Positions 1 to 11,266 of a DNA stretch of 64,000 nucleotides are shown piece by piece. The stretch comes from Amanita rubescens. Its lineage: Eukaryota > Basidiomycota > Agaricomycetes > Agaricales > Amanitaceae. The notes beneath the pieces are model-generated. The model saw only the letters and a program-made list of their open reading frames with translations. It was not told the origin of the DNA and did not search any database. The DNA lies in NCBI GenBank assembly GCA_015039365.1, contig WION01000123.1, positions 1 through 64,000 of the forward strand, read 5' to 3'. Positions within the stretch are counted from its first letter, which is position 1, and each line of letters begins with the position of its first letter. The translations under genes were made by a program, and so were the position numbers.

Positions 1-2200
1 GACTCCTGGCCATATTATGCCCCGCGACACCGACCATTTCTCCCCATGAGAAGACCCACAGGAAGGTTCCACCCCATGCTGGCCAGGCTTAAATAAGACT
101 CCGCCCCAGAACCAAATTCTTAGACTTGTATGGACCAGTAGCTTTATCCATCGCTATATTCTCCCACCTTATTTGACATATGATCGTTCATGATCTTGGT
201 TCCATTTACTGCAATCTTTTTTTTTTGTAATCTCATGATACGAGAGCATGTAATTCTGCCAACACTCATCATCTAAGACCATGAGATGTTCTGAGGAAGA
301 ATGTAATGAGATCGTTGTTTGTGGCATTTGATCAAGCCTCACAGTGCACTTTCTGACACCTGTATCAAATTCTGATTTCGCCGCCCTCGGCGAGTTGTTG
401 CCCTCCCTCGAAAGTCTGCCATCCATTCTCACTCCACACTGCAGTTCACGGTAAAACTGGAGGGCGAATTGGCTCACGAAAAAGTTCCCGCGTGATGCAC
501 ATTTGCGGGTAATATATCAGTGGCGTTCCGACGACTTTCCGCTTCCAAGTCTTTTTTTATCCACACATCCTAAAAATATCTCCTCGTCGTTGGCATGCCT
601 TGTCGCCCATAACTCAGACTATCAGTTCATTCTTTGGCTCCCCTTGTAAGTTTAATCCACGCTCACGGCTGCCGCGAAGCAGAAACACGAAGATGACCAA
701 ATCTTGAATCTTATCTGTCATCCATTGTAGAGTAACTAGATAAACTGCGCAGCAGGTTTTACACGTTCAATATCACAAACGTTCTTCGCTTCAGTATCGT
801 GTATCATTCGCATCTAGAACGTAAAGCTTCTGACCATTTAATTCTTCGCTTGATTACGTATGACGGCGAGAGGCGCTGGACAACGTTCTGCTCTTTTCTT
901 TCCTTGATCTCCTTCACATATTCTTTAGCTAGGGGCCGTATCAGCGTAGGTGTCTTTTCTAGTTCACAATATAGAAAAGAATTGCAGAAACATGAACCAC
1001 ATGACGGTGCTCTGGTTGCGCACGTATTAAGCAAAAATGGGCGAGCAGGAGAAACGCACTGACAGGGCCATCGAAGCGACGCGCGTATGGCATATATGTC
1101 GCAACGACTTGCCTGACAAACCATCTACGACTTCCGAGGGCCCGCACTTGAATAACTCTCGACTCCAAGACCCACGCAAGGGAAGACCAAGCTCAATTCT
1201 CTCTCAGGACATCACCCAAAAAGAGCAATAGAAAAGTGGGACCTACTGTATATGAAATCGAGCCTGTAAACTTCGAAGCATACCCAAAATAGTCGTCGAG
1301 ACATGATTAAGGACTCGGCCGAAATGTTCGTCTATGTGTACAGTGTATGCTCCTACTGATGCTGCTGAAAGACATATTTACCACTTAAAGTCAATTAAGC
1401 CAAAAGTAGAATCCAAAACTCACAGAAAAATGATTCCGACTCCTGCGATTGTCACCGTGAGTTGTATATAGCGCGAGTCACGGAGGAAGGAAAAAATGGA
1501 ACAGGTTTCCGATCTGTCTATATCCGGCAACCAAAGCGCCAACTTTCATCAAGTTTGGACATGACATTGCCCTCCGGATAAGTTTTTTTGGGGGTGCCAA
1601 CAACGATCATACGTGATGAGTCAATCTAATGTGAGACTCAGTCATACGAATGCTATAATTCCAAATCATTGCGAAGAACACGGGCATACCACAATAATGG
1701 TCCGCAGTTGATCACCTACATTTGTGCATTGGAGAAGAACCGGAGAAAAATGTCACGGCGCGTGATACTCGTGATTAATTACCGCGAGATGCTCGCTGAC
1801 CCTATTGAGAGAAAAGTTATACAATCCAAGCTGAAAGATGGGATGAGCCGTGCATGATGGATCCGTCGAGCTTCTCCGGATCTCCGCTTTAGATACCTAT
1901 GGACAGATAAATCAACGCGGTCTATAAATATACGTGACAAAGGTAGCCTCGAGGCTAAATGTAGTTGAACCTGAACACGTACACGGCACATAGTAGCGTA
2001 ATGCCGCTCTCATACCTCCACCTTATGATCCTGACAGTTCATGTCGGCACATCGGGAACAAGCTGAGAAGTTTGACAGCTTTGACATTTTCTGTGAAATC
2101 TGATTTGGGCCTCGAAGGAACTAGATCATTGAGCATACAGTGGCCATTGAACGTCGTATACCTTTCAACACCAAGTATAATTGAACTTGCACAAAAACAG
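1..2200. other. Region without a recognisable gene
   Basis: No open frame here gives a product I recognise, and I see no spliced gene. A stretch around 640-860 resembles parts of 7080-7110 and 8620-8830 (for example a shared GTAAAGCTTC motif followed by a similar block), so this may be an old, decayed copy of the flank that lies upstream of the secreted-protein gene at 9.3 kb. Confidence 0.4.
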
Positions 2201-2208
2201 CTAGTTAG

Positions 2209-2925
2209 TCAATTCTCTTTGAATAGCAAAGGCACGCGCCGATAAAAGGAACCTGACTTTAGATGGGTTGGCGTCGCGAAGTAAGCCAAAATGAACAGAT
2301 ACGTGACGTGAGTGGGGCCCCAAATGTCGGGCCGTAACTTAATGTAAGTCTCGGCAAAGCGGCTTGAATTTTTTTTGGACATGATAGGTCCAATCGTTGA
2401 CGAAGGTGAATGTACCGAAGTTAATGCCGAGAACTTGTTCAGGGAGAAACTACACACACGTGTCCGAGGAGCTGGTAGTAGTTTCGGCAGGATATTCTTA
2501 CTCGATTTAGTAAGACTTTTAATATCATCGATACTCCCACGGTTGGTTGAAGCGCTGACTAATGATTTCGCCCCGTTCCGAAGCGCAACTCTCAGAGTCT
2601 CACTCATACATGCACAATGCGCTAATGGTTTGCAACTAAGTGCGCGACCAGAATGTTGAAAAATGGCTCTCTGCTTACCTTGGATTCTAAACACCCGTAA
2701 TCGGCACATCGGCATCCAGCCCTCCGGAGTAAAACACGTTACATTATTATTGTACTGTGGGCAAGCCTTACGGCAAATACGGTCTTCACTAACGCAATTC
2801 CGTAATAGTCTCTCCTCCATTGTGCGCGCAGCAAATGCCGTTTTGTGAACAAGATGATTGGGTGTTGTTATCGACACAAGAGGCTTTGGATTATGGTCAT
2901 TGGCACCAGGTATGTTCTCCAACAA
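2209..2925 (-). CDS. Hypothetical open frame of 238 residues
   Basis: This is a long open frame with no family I recognise. It is Cys-containing in its middle part (a cluster around residues 45-75) and basic elsewhere. There is no signal peptide at the listed start. A good splice donor (CAAG|GTAAGC) lies inside the frame at about 2684, so the real exon may be shorter and begin at an internal Met near residue 36. No neighbour suggests a role. It could equally be a chance open frame, and I give it low confidence. Confidence 0.2.
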   Translation of the reverse strand: MLENIPGANDHNPKPLVSITTPNHLVHKTAFAARTMEERLLRNCVSEDRICRKACPQYNNNVTCFTPEGWMPMCRLRVFRIQGKQRAIFQHSGRALSCKPLAHCACMSETLRVALRNGAKSLVSASTNRGSIDDIKSLTKSSKNILPKLLPAPRTRVCSFSLNKFSALTSVHSPSSTIGPIMSKKNSSRFAETYIKLRPDIWGPTHVTYLFILAYFATPTHLKSGSFYRRVPLLFKEN

Positions 2926-3710
2926 TTACATAAATCTCCATTTCACTTAGATATGATCAATTTGTGTCAGCATTCCCTGGGAAAACTGATTGGGCGCTCG
3001 GAGGGCAGAAAGAACACAAGTGCAGTCACTCACGTTAGCAAGCTAAGCTACTTGACGACTCATTATTTTGAGAGATCAAGAGGATGCGAAGAAACAGCTC
3101 ACGGCGTTCCAGGATAGTCGCTTCTTCTTGGAGCCGAGCCGAGCTTTTGGCACCGGCCGGTCCAGCTCATACAAACCCATTGCGGGTCCAAACTGCCCAC
3201 ATAGGCGTCGACAGCTCTCTCTCAGCCCAGCCGTCCCATCTCCCCATGTAGCGCACATCTATCGTTACATTTATAACGACAGCCGCACCACTTCCACTTA
3301 TTGCAGGCTAATCTCGCCTCTATTAGGTGACTTCCTACGTTGGGTTTAAATAAGTTCCCAAAGCATGCAAGCTCATTGTCACTCTCATCCATATTCGGCT
3401 GACTAACCACCCGCGCCAGGTGGCAATATTGGCTGTATTCAGACATGCTAGCATCAACAGATCACGCAATTTTATTATCGGATCTCGAAATTTATGTTGG
3501 TACGTCCAATGTGATACTGTGCCGGATCGAGACACAGCATCCCGAAAGCCTACGACTTTAGGTGGGACAGATGCGCATCCAGTCCAAAAAAATGTGTTCT
3601 ATTCTCGACATCGACTTCTAAACCTCTGATCCCGATTCCACGTATCACCGACGTTATCGCTGCTACACACAGATTTTTGAACGAAGTGAACTCATAATAT
3701 TACTTCCTCG
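2926..3710. other. No gene seen
   Basis: Only short, low-quality frames are present. I see no repeats or RNA genes. Confidence 0.4.
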
Positions 3711-4142
3711 GTGTCGTTCGCAGCACATACCATTTGTCGAATGGAGAGACCAGAGTCATCGTCCACACTGACCGGCATAGTGCCCGTCATCGTGACCACG
3801 ATCGTCACTGCGAGTCTGCGACCACCACCACCTGCCAATAGTGCCGACCATGATCGTCACCACGGCCACCACCGCGACCGCGATCATCATATTGCCCGCG
3901 ACGAGGCAAGTGCCAATAGTGCCGACCATTTCCGTCATCATGACCATGATCGTCACCGCGACCACCACCACCACCATATTGCCCGCGACGAGACAAGTGC
4001 CGATAATGCTGACCATGAGTCCAGTGACCACAACTGCGATCACCACCACCATATCCCCCGCCGCGAGGCTAGCGCCGATAGTACTGAGCACCTCCGTCAC
4101 CACCATGTCCCCCGCAATGAGGCAAACCCAGTCCAGGCTTGA
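3711..4142 (+). pseudogene. 5'-truncated His-rich secreted-protein relic
   Basis: The frame encodes repeated His runs with the linker I-A-R-D-E-(A/T)-S-A, clearly related to the intact His-rich gene at 5.2 kb, and ends in a V-P-R-N-E tail. It has no signal peptide. Its first ~60 bases (GCAGCACATACC onward to the CATCGTCCACACTGACCGGC block at about 3730-3775) match the upstream promoter element of the family rather than coding sequence. A deletion has therefore joined the promoter element directly to the repeats, removing the TATA motif, first exon, intron 1 and signal peptide. I infer a dead copy; an alternative is an intracellular His-rich protein. Confidence 0.7.
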
Positions 4143-4990
4143 AACCGCGTCTCAAAATAGCAACATGTAAATCTGAATCGTTATGTAACTTTCTTCCTTT
4201 ATGCCCATCCAGTAGACTTGACTGCCTTGATCTATTTTTCACTCTACCTATTCTATGTCTAGATGCTATATATACTGTACGTGTATAGTAAGACGTAGAA
4301 TAAGAAAATTGATACAATTTTTTGAACCAGATTGCCTTGACTGCACATATACGAGCATTTGTCGAAAGTTCTTTTGTCGGAAACTTACCTTGTTGGAGCG
4401 CGACAGGGGCTGACACCTGTTCAATCATTGTTGATTGGCACGCAATCTAAAAATAGTAGCAACTGAGCTTAGCCGTGCGAACGGAGAAGGATAAAAAAGG
4501 ACTCGAGGAAGTTGAAAGCTGTCTAAAGCTGTCAACGCCTGCGACGCAGGATCTGCTCTCCCGGTCGGGTACCGGGCCCATATGGAGCGCGACACAATTC
4601 TGATAAGAATCCACGCCACTCGTCTCTTCTCCGCAATAGCTCAAACCATGGCTAACCAGCTTCGCGAGTTAGCGACGTTGCGTTGGAATAATACGAGCGA
4701 GCAACAGGAGACAGGCTGCAATAGGGTAGGGTCCAGAAATATAAATATAAATATATACAAATATAGCTAGGCTATATATAGAAGGACGGTCACATAACCC
4801 ATTCTGTCACTGCCCGGACGAATACCAGCGCAATAGCGCCACTTGAAGCTGTCGTTTCTTCAAATTATCACTACCTTGAATATCCGATACAACGTTATTC
4901 CTGCCACAGCTCCTATACTTTCACATGATGACGGCATAATGGTAGGTATACATAGTCTCTCGGGACTCCTCAAACGCCACGAGTGGGATC
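4143..4990. other. 3' flank shared by the low-complexity gene cluster
   Basis: The block around 4230-4350 (TAGATGCTATATATACTG and the following TTTTTGAACCAGATTGCCTTGACT) resembles blocks at about 6360-6450, 8140-8240 and 10650-10720. It is the conserved downstream flank of this gene family. No other gene is seen. Confidence 0.5.
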
Positions 4991-4997
4991 TTCTCGA

Positions 4998-5126
4998 CTG
5001 CGGATGCAGCACATGCCGTAGTTCGAAAAAATGCTGACATGACAGGGGTCATCGTCCAGACTTACCGGGGCGTGTTTGGATTTTACAGTCGTTGAAAAGG
5101 TATTCGAAAAGGTATAAAGAGGCCTC
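4998..5126 (+). promoter_or_regulatory. Family promoter: CTGCGG element and TATA motif
   Basis: CTGCGGATGCAGCACATGCC begins at 4998, and TCGAAAAGGTATAAAG then GAGGCCTC ends at 5126, about 80 bp before the ATG. The same two blocks in the same order and similar spacing occur before the genes at 9.3 and 37.8 kb and before the relic at 7.5 kb. The TATA block alone is clear at 25.9 kb. Confidence 0.7.
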
Positions 5127-5206
5127 GACTATGGCTGCATTCTTCAGACAAGTTTCTTGCCTTTTTTTCGAATCCGGACTCTTGACTTCTTACTCGCTGC
5201 ATAACA

Positions 5207-6259
5207 ATGAAGGTAAAGCTCTTGTTGTAAACATTACGATTATGGTCAACTGATGCATTTGTGCAGTTCACTGCGCTCACTAGCATCGTTGCTCTTGCCC
5301 TGATCAGCGTCGCTGCTGCCGCTCCCGCTCCTGACCATGGCAAAGCCCCGGGCCATGTCCCTCCTCATCACGAAATTCCAGGCCATGGAAAGCCTCACGG
5401 CCATATAGTTGCTCGCGATGACGCAGTTGTTGACCATGATCATCATCGTCACCACCACCATGTTACCCGCGACGAGGAAGGCGCCGAGCATAAACACCAC
5501 CACCATGTTCCTCGCGACGAGGAAACTGCGGAGCATAAACACGACGACCACCACCACCACCATGTTGCTCGCGACGAGGAAACCGCGGAGCATAAACACG
5601 ACGACGACGACCACCACCACCACCATGTTGCCCGTGACGAGGAAGGCGCTGAGCATAAACACCACCATCACCATCACCATGTTGCTCGCGACGAGGAATC
5701 CGCGGAGCATAAACACGACCACCACCGCCACCACCATGTTGCCCGTGATGAGGAAGGCGCTAAGCATAAACACCACCATCACTACAATGTCGCCCGCGAC
5801 GAGGAAACTGCTGAGCATAAACATCACCACCACCACCATGTTGCCCGTGACGAGGAAAGTGCTGAGCACAAACACCATCACCACCACCATGTCGCCCGCG
5901 ACGAGGAAACTGCCGAGCACAAACATCACCACCACCATGTTCCTCGCGAAGTGGAAACCGCTGAGCATAAACACGACGACGATGACCACCACCACCACCA
6001 CCGCCACCATGTCGCCCGCGACGAGGAAACTGCTGAGCATAAACATAATCACCACCACCATGTTGCCCGTGACGAGGAAGGTGCTGAGCACAAACACCAT
6101 CACCACCACCATGTCGCCCGCGACGAGGAAACTGCCGAGCACAAACACGACCACGACCACGACCGCCACCATGTCGCCCGCGACGAGGAAACTACCGAGC
6201 ATAAACATCACCACCATCACCATGTTCCTCGTGACGATGCAGTTGCTGACCAACAGTGA
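5207..6259 (+). CDS. Secreted histidine-rich repeat protein
   Basis: The gene has two exons: 5207-5212 (ATG AAG only) and 5267-6259, separated by a 54 bp GT..AG intron, giving 332 residues. The mature start is set by the signal peptide (M-K-F-T-A-L then a hydrophobic core ending in S-V-A-A-A). The rest is about 16 imperfect copies of a unit V-A-R-D-E-E-(T/S/G)-A-E-H-K-H followed by 3-8 His, sometimes with Asp pairs, and ends in D-D-A-V-A-D-Q-Q. Such His density is expected to bind Zn, Ni or Cu (inference); no enzyme domain is seen. Repeat units differ by in-frame gains and losses of His codons. The start is chosen because the short exon and intron are conserved in four relatives. It lies between two related copies (3.7 and 9.3 kb), which implies local duplication. 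Cell-wall, metal-buffering or host-interaction roles are all possible. Confidence 0.8.
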
Positions 6260-7164
6260 TCATCACCGCCGTGGCAAACCTCTCGGCTTAACGCTCCACC
6301 TACCCCCATATTTGAATCGATGCGTTTCTTTACTCATTCGTCCCGACCCGTTTCATCACTCCTATTCCATATATAGATGCTGTATATGCCCTCTGTAGTA
6401 GTATAGGACTTCGAACGGGAATTTTGAATCAGATCCCTTTGACTATCCATGTGCGAATTCTTTACTTGAAATTGTTTTATCGACCACCAAACGCGTTTGC
6501 TTCGCGAACGAACATTGAACGTTGAACAACCTTTTATTCCGTTCCCACGATCTCCTCACTGGCATCCTTATCTTATCGCTTTGCACATATTTGACCCAGA
6601 GCCTGTGCACGACCTTTTTCGTTTGCTGCGTTTTTGTCCAAGTTCAAAATCCTACTTCGATACCTTCTTCTGCTTCGCTGACAGTGACATTTTTCCGCTC
6701 ATATCCTCCGTTCCATCTTTCCGGTTGGTTCCAATATCGGCGAAGCAGCAATTTTCCCATCCTTCAACACCTGGATGTGTTTACTTGTCAATGCGATTGA
6801 ATATAGACTTGACTCCGAAGGTCGGATGAGTCATACATACACAATTATTTTATCAAGACGACAAACATGTTCTATCATTGATCTATCTCCCAGAATACCA
6901 ATACTTCTTTCGCCCTCTATATATACAGGGTGACACGAAGAGAGCGAATTCGTATGACGGAGGACGCGGATTCAAGACCGACGATTTTGCAAAGATAGGC
7001 AGGATAGCTTGTAGCTTATACCTCAGACCATGGCTGACGTCAATTTTCCCGAAGATTATTGTTCGGTTGACTTCTCTTTCTCCGTTACATCACGTCTGTT
7101 GATGCCACGTGCGCGGTTGCCGCGAAGCTGAAAGATATCAATAAAGGTACGCATCAATACAAGT
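6260..7164. other. 3' flank and gene-free stretch
   Basis: The family 3' flank block lies at about 6340-6450. Beyond it I see only chance frames. Confidence 0.4.
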
Positions 7165-7512
7165 CTAAAAGTTGGCGTTTACGGCGGGGGTACTACCAGT
7201 ATTAACCCTGTTCGGGAGTTTCACCGCGGCGGGAGCATCTTCTGGCGATTTATCATGAGGAGGAATCTCTCCGAGAGAAAGAACCCGGCTGGGAGTCGTG
7301 CTAGGAGGAGGAATATGAATCTGGGCGAAGAGGAATACAGGCCGGAAATTTGTCAGGTGGAGAAACATGGCCAGGAGTTTTTCCAGAGCAGTGACGCGGA
7401 TGTATCATGTGGGCGAGGACAACGATACTGCCGAAAGCAATGGAGTGCACAAATGCACTCATAAAGTTTACAGCAAGAGCTGTACCTTCACTGTCATTTC
7501 AGTGAGTTAGCA
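7165..7512 (-). pseudogene. Pro-rich secreted-protein relic with lost start and acceptor
   Basis: On the minus strand the family 5' cassette can be followed: the CTGCGGATGCA block near 7660, TCGTCGAAAAGGTATAGAGG near 7590, then a position homologous to ATG AAG that now reads GTG AAG (7486-7491), a recognisable intron 1, and an acceptor that now reads CAC instead of CAG. The signal-peptide segment (F-G-S-I-V then V-L-A) is followed by decayed repeats with G-K-T-P-G and P-P-P-S-T-T-P pieces like the gene at 9.35 kb. Stops interrupt the frame. It is a clear relic in inverted orientation relative to its neighbours. Confidence 0.75.
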
Positions 7513-9172
7513 AAGATGGGGAATTCACGTTTGAAGAATCCAGGCAAGATGCTTCTCCGAGAAAGAAGGCAAAGCAAAATCCTCTATACCTTTTCGACGA
7601 TGTTGCACACCGGTCAGCGTGGGCGATGGCTAGTGACTTCTATTTCGAGACATGGCGAAGGTTGCATCCGCAGTCCAAAGGAGAGGCTATTATATCAATT
7701 ATCCGTTTCAGAAACCCATATTTACCACATGACAGTCCGTACCTCACGCCAAGAAATCAGTTGCATCCGCAGCAGTAGCGTTGTGTCGTGTATTCATGCC
7801 AGCCTGGAATTTTATGAATGAAGGCTTTAAAATCGCATTGTTGTGTCTTTGCATTAGACGGAATCAAGTGATTGAAGTCAGCCATCTGTTCCGCGACCAC
7901 AGGGATAGCGCAGCCGGAAATTCGAGACAAGATGATTTTTTCACAACCGCACGAGAACCAGTGTCTTCGTTCTCATCAGGAAACGGTCGGAAATTTTAAA
8001 TGAGTTGTACAATGTAAACTGCGCCTGCCATAATATTCTTACTCGAAGAACAATCCTAGTGTCAAACTCAAATACTACCCTGAATCTATCCGTAGTACCT
8101 ACGGACTGCTGCCCTCACGCATTCCTTTTTCACTATATGCGGCCTCATATACTATATACCTATGTCTGGAATAGAATTCGATAGGATCGTGAATTACGCC
8201 CCTTGACTACACATGTGCCGGTTGTGAAGCATTTGAAAGCTGCCTTCTCGACCACTCATCGCGTAGCTGCCAGCGCCCTCACGTCAGACGTAAGCCAAGC
8301 GGGAGGGTGACACGAGCCGTGAAGACAGTTCGTTTCCGTTTGTTCATCGTCTTGCCATAAATCTCCATCCTTGACTGTTAAAATTCTTTTGTGCTCTATA
8401 CGGGGAAGTATCACGAATAGATGCGTGCGGATGACATGTGGCGTTGACAGGTTTCCGAGACTTTTTTAGATCAGCGGATTCGAAGGTTAGCTTGAATGGA
8501 GGCCAAGATGAGAGTCCGCACCACTCCGCTGGCATAACTTGATGTTCAATGCTGTATTGTTAACGTGGTTTATCCTCAATCTCTCAGAACTAGATCCTTC
8601 TTTCGTTCTCCCTTTGATACATTGCGTTTGTCAATCGCGCGTGCGGTTGCCATGAAACCGAACCCGAAAATAAAGAGACTAAAAAACGTAGTAAGTGCTG
8701 CGCAGAAGATTGATTATACTGTGTCCAACGCCGGTACCGGAATTGTTGCCCGGGTTCGCATGTTACAGCATGTATGATTCACATTTGCACTCGTGTAAAG
8801 CTTCCGGCCATATCCTCACGAGAAAAGGTACACTGGCCCTCATTGTATTTCGCGTAGAATTTGACTCTCGCAATCTTGAAGTTAGTTGCTATATTTGGCT
8901 ATGCTCTTCTGAAGTGGCTGACTTCGAATCATCTGGTTCCGCCTAATGCAAAAACGCACTGATACGGTTTACGGACTTCTCTTGAGGGTATCGACAAGTC
9001 GTGCGCTGACATTGGATACCCAGCACAACATTATTGCTGCGGCTCCCATATGGAACTAGTGTTTTCTTGGCGTGACGGCATGGCGTGCAGATATACTTTC
9101 TTGTGGCAAAAAAAAAGCGAGTTCCTCAAACGCCGCGAGTGAGAATGTTAACATAACAACACCTCCTTTGAA
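7513..9172. other. Gene-free stretch with family flank remnants
   Basis: A block at about 8130-8240 resembles the 3' flank of the family, although no intact plus-strand gene precedes it. A block at 8620-8830 resembles 640-860. This suggests one more, now deleted, family copy (inference). Confidence 0.35.
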
Positions 9173-9266
9173 CTGCGGACGCACCATACGCCATATCTCG
9201 AAATTCTGAAATCATCATCCACATCAACCGGCCTGTAATGTCGTCGAAAAGGTATAAAAAGGCTCC
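9173..9266 (+). promoter_or_regulatory. Family promoter of the Pro-rich gene
   Basis: CTGCGGACGCACCATACGCC begins at 9173; TCGTCGAAAAGGTATAAAAA lies just before 9261. This is the same module as at 5.0 kb, about 81 bp before the ATG. Confidence 0.7.
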
Positions 9267-9346
9267 GGCTATGCCTTCGTTCTTCAGACAAGCACCTTCC
9301 CCCGTTTTCGAAGTCGACTTCCGAATTCTCTACCCCCCGAACAACA

Positions 9347-10340
9347 ATGAAGGTAAAGATTTTGCTGCGAGCATTATGATCATGGTCAACTCACGCATTT
9401 CATGCAGTTCACTGCGCTCGGGAGCCTTGTTGCTCTTGCCCTCATCAGTGTAGCTGCTGCCGCCGTGGTTCCTCCCGTTGGCAAAGCTCCTGGTTACGTC
9501 CCTCCGCCTGGCAAAACTCTGGACCATGTCCCTCCTCCTTCCAAAACCCCTGACCACATTCCTCCGCCGCCCCCCAGCGCAACTCCCGGCCAGGTTCCTC
9601 CCCGTGGCAAACCTCCAGGCAAGGCTCCACCCACTGATAAGACTCCTGGACAAATGTCTGGCGGAAAAACTCCCAACCAAGTTACTCCCAGTGACACGAT
9701 TCCAGACAAGGCTCCTCCCCAAGGCGAACCGCACGGTCAGGTTCCTCCTCCTGCCAAAACTCCCACCCATATTCCTCCGCCGCCCCCCAGCGCAACTCCC
9801 AACCAGGCTCCTCCTCACGGAAAGCCCCCCGGCAAGGTTCCCCAAGACAAAACTCCCGGACAACTTCCTCCTGCTGGGAAAACTCCCGACAAGGTTACTC
9901 CCCGTGACGTGATTCCAGACAAGGCTCCTCCCCAAGGCGAACCCCATGGTCAGGTTCCTCCTCCTGCCAAAACTCCCACCCATATTCCTCCGCCGCCCCC
10001 CAGCGCAACTCCCAACCATGTTCCTCCCCATGGCAAACCTCCGGGTAAGGTTCCATCCACTGATAAGACTCCTGGACAAATGTCTGGCGGAAAAACTCCC
10101 GACCAAGTTACCCCCTGTGATGCGATTCCAGACAAGGCTCCTCCCCAAGGCGAACCTCACGGTCAGGTTCCTCCTCCCGCCAAAACTCCCACCCATATTC
10201 TTCCGCCGCCCCCCAGCGCCACTCCCAGCCAGGCCCCTCCCCATGGAAAACCCCCGGCAAGGTTCAGCCCCACGACAAAACTCCCGGACAAGTTCCTCCT
10301 GCTGGAAAAACACCAGGCCAAATTACTCCCCGTGACATGA
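9347..10340 (+). CDS. Secreted proline-rich repeat protein, C-terminus frameshifted
   Basis: Exons are 9347-9352 (ATG AAG) and 9408-10340, with a 55 bp intron, giving 312 residues as read. The signal peptide (M-K-F-T-A-L-G-S-L-V then a core ending in V-A-A-A-A) is nearly the same as in the His-rich gene, but the mature protein is unrelated: Pro-Gly-Lys repeats with the units G-K-x-P-G-x-(V/A)-P-P and H-I-P-P-P-P-P-S-A-T-P inside a longer ~70-72 residue repeat, three and a half times. No enzyme domain is present. Near 10250 a C run is one base shorter than in the earlier repeat copies; the frame leaves the repeat and stops at 10340. The old frame stays open to 10546. A sequencing error in the C run cannot be excluded. 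A cell-wall or extracellular-matrix role is inference. Confidence 0.75.
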
Positions 10341-10546
10341 TTCCAGACCAGGCTCATCCCCAAGGTGAACCTCACGGTCAGGTTCCCCCCCCCGCCAAAA
10401 CTCCCACCCATATTCCGCCGCCGCCCCCCAGCGCGACTCCCAGCCAGGTTCCTCCTCCTCATGGTAAGCCTCCCGGGGAGGCCCCTCCCCAAGGCAAGAC
10501 TCCCGGCCAGGTTTCTCCCTCGGGCAAAACTCCGGGCCAGGCCTAA
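10341..10546 (+). pseudogene. Former C-terminal repeats of the Pro-rich protein
   Basis: In the frame shifted by one base relative to the upstream exon, the repeat units continue (G-E-P-H-G-Q-V-P-P-P, then G-K-T-P-G-Q-V-S-P) to a stop at 10546. They are unreachable unless the C-run deletion is an assembly error. Confidence 0.65.
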
Positions 10547-11266
10547 GATCGCACCTCAAACATCGACTTCGAATTTATACCCTTGTGTAGCTTGTCTCAC
10601 TTTCCACGATCTTTTGCGAACACTTTCCTTCACTTGATCCATCTCCGCCTTTTTCATATATGGTTGCTATAGATATACCCTGGGATGTTACTAGTAACGT
10701 AGAGCCGAACTTTTGAAATATCACCTTTAATTGTTCTCTCGTGTTAACCGCTCAATGAATAGCTTCAAGTTTTGTCTACCACAAATATCGGCATGTTCTT
10801 GCACTGGTGCAATCCTCGCCGCGCCTGACATCCTGAAAATTAGCTCGTGGACGGAGTCCCGCAAGTTTTGACGCCTGACCTCCGAGGATTTTCGCCATCT
10901 AAATATAGAGTTCCGTTCTTCAGTTGGTATAATCGTCCCTAAATAGATTGTTTTCCCGAGAGAGTCGTATACTCGACGTTGGTAATGGGATCATATAGCT
11001 CTTGGCTTTTAGCAGCGAGTTGAAGCCGAACAAATGACCAAACGTCATCGCGATATCATCCCATTGACGACTCGAAAAACTGTGCCGGCGACAGTTCCAT
11101 TGTCATTGCACGAGTTTAATCCTGAAACTCTTATTTTCATCGGTCTGGAGAGGTTATTTCAGTTCGGGGGTTACTAAGAAAAGAAAATTACACAATTGGT
11201 TGATTTGGCACGTGATCGTGAGCGTGGAGCTAAATTGGTGGGAAAAGTTTTGGAAGGGCATTACCA
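10547..11266. other. No gene seen; family 3' flank at its start
   Basis: The flank block around 10650-10720 matches those after the other cluster members. From there to the cyclophilin gene I see nothing I can support. Confidence 0.4.

Noticed and set aside
2375..2848. Plus-strand frames opposite the 238-residue frame at 2.2-2.9 kb
   Set aside because: Short, overlapping and without recognisable content.
5246..6253. Long minus-strand frame rich in Val and Met opposite the His-rich gene
   Set aside because: It is the antisense of CAC/CAT-rich repeats; periodic structure explains the open frame. The plus strand has the promoter, signal peptide and splice sites.
9330..10313. Long minus-strand Gly/Arg/Ser-rich frame opposite the Pro-rich gene
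   Set aside because: Antisense of the Pro-Gly-Lys repeats; no start context or signal peptide.
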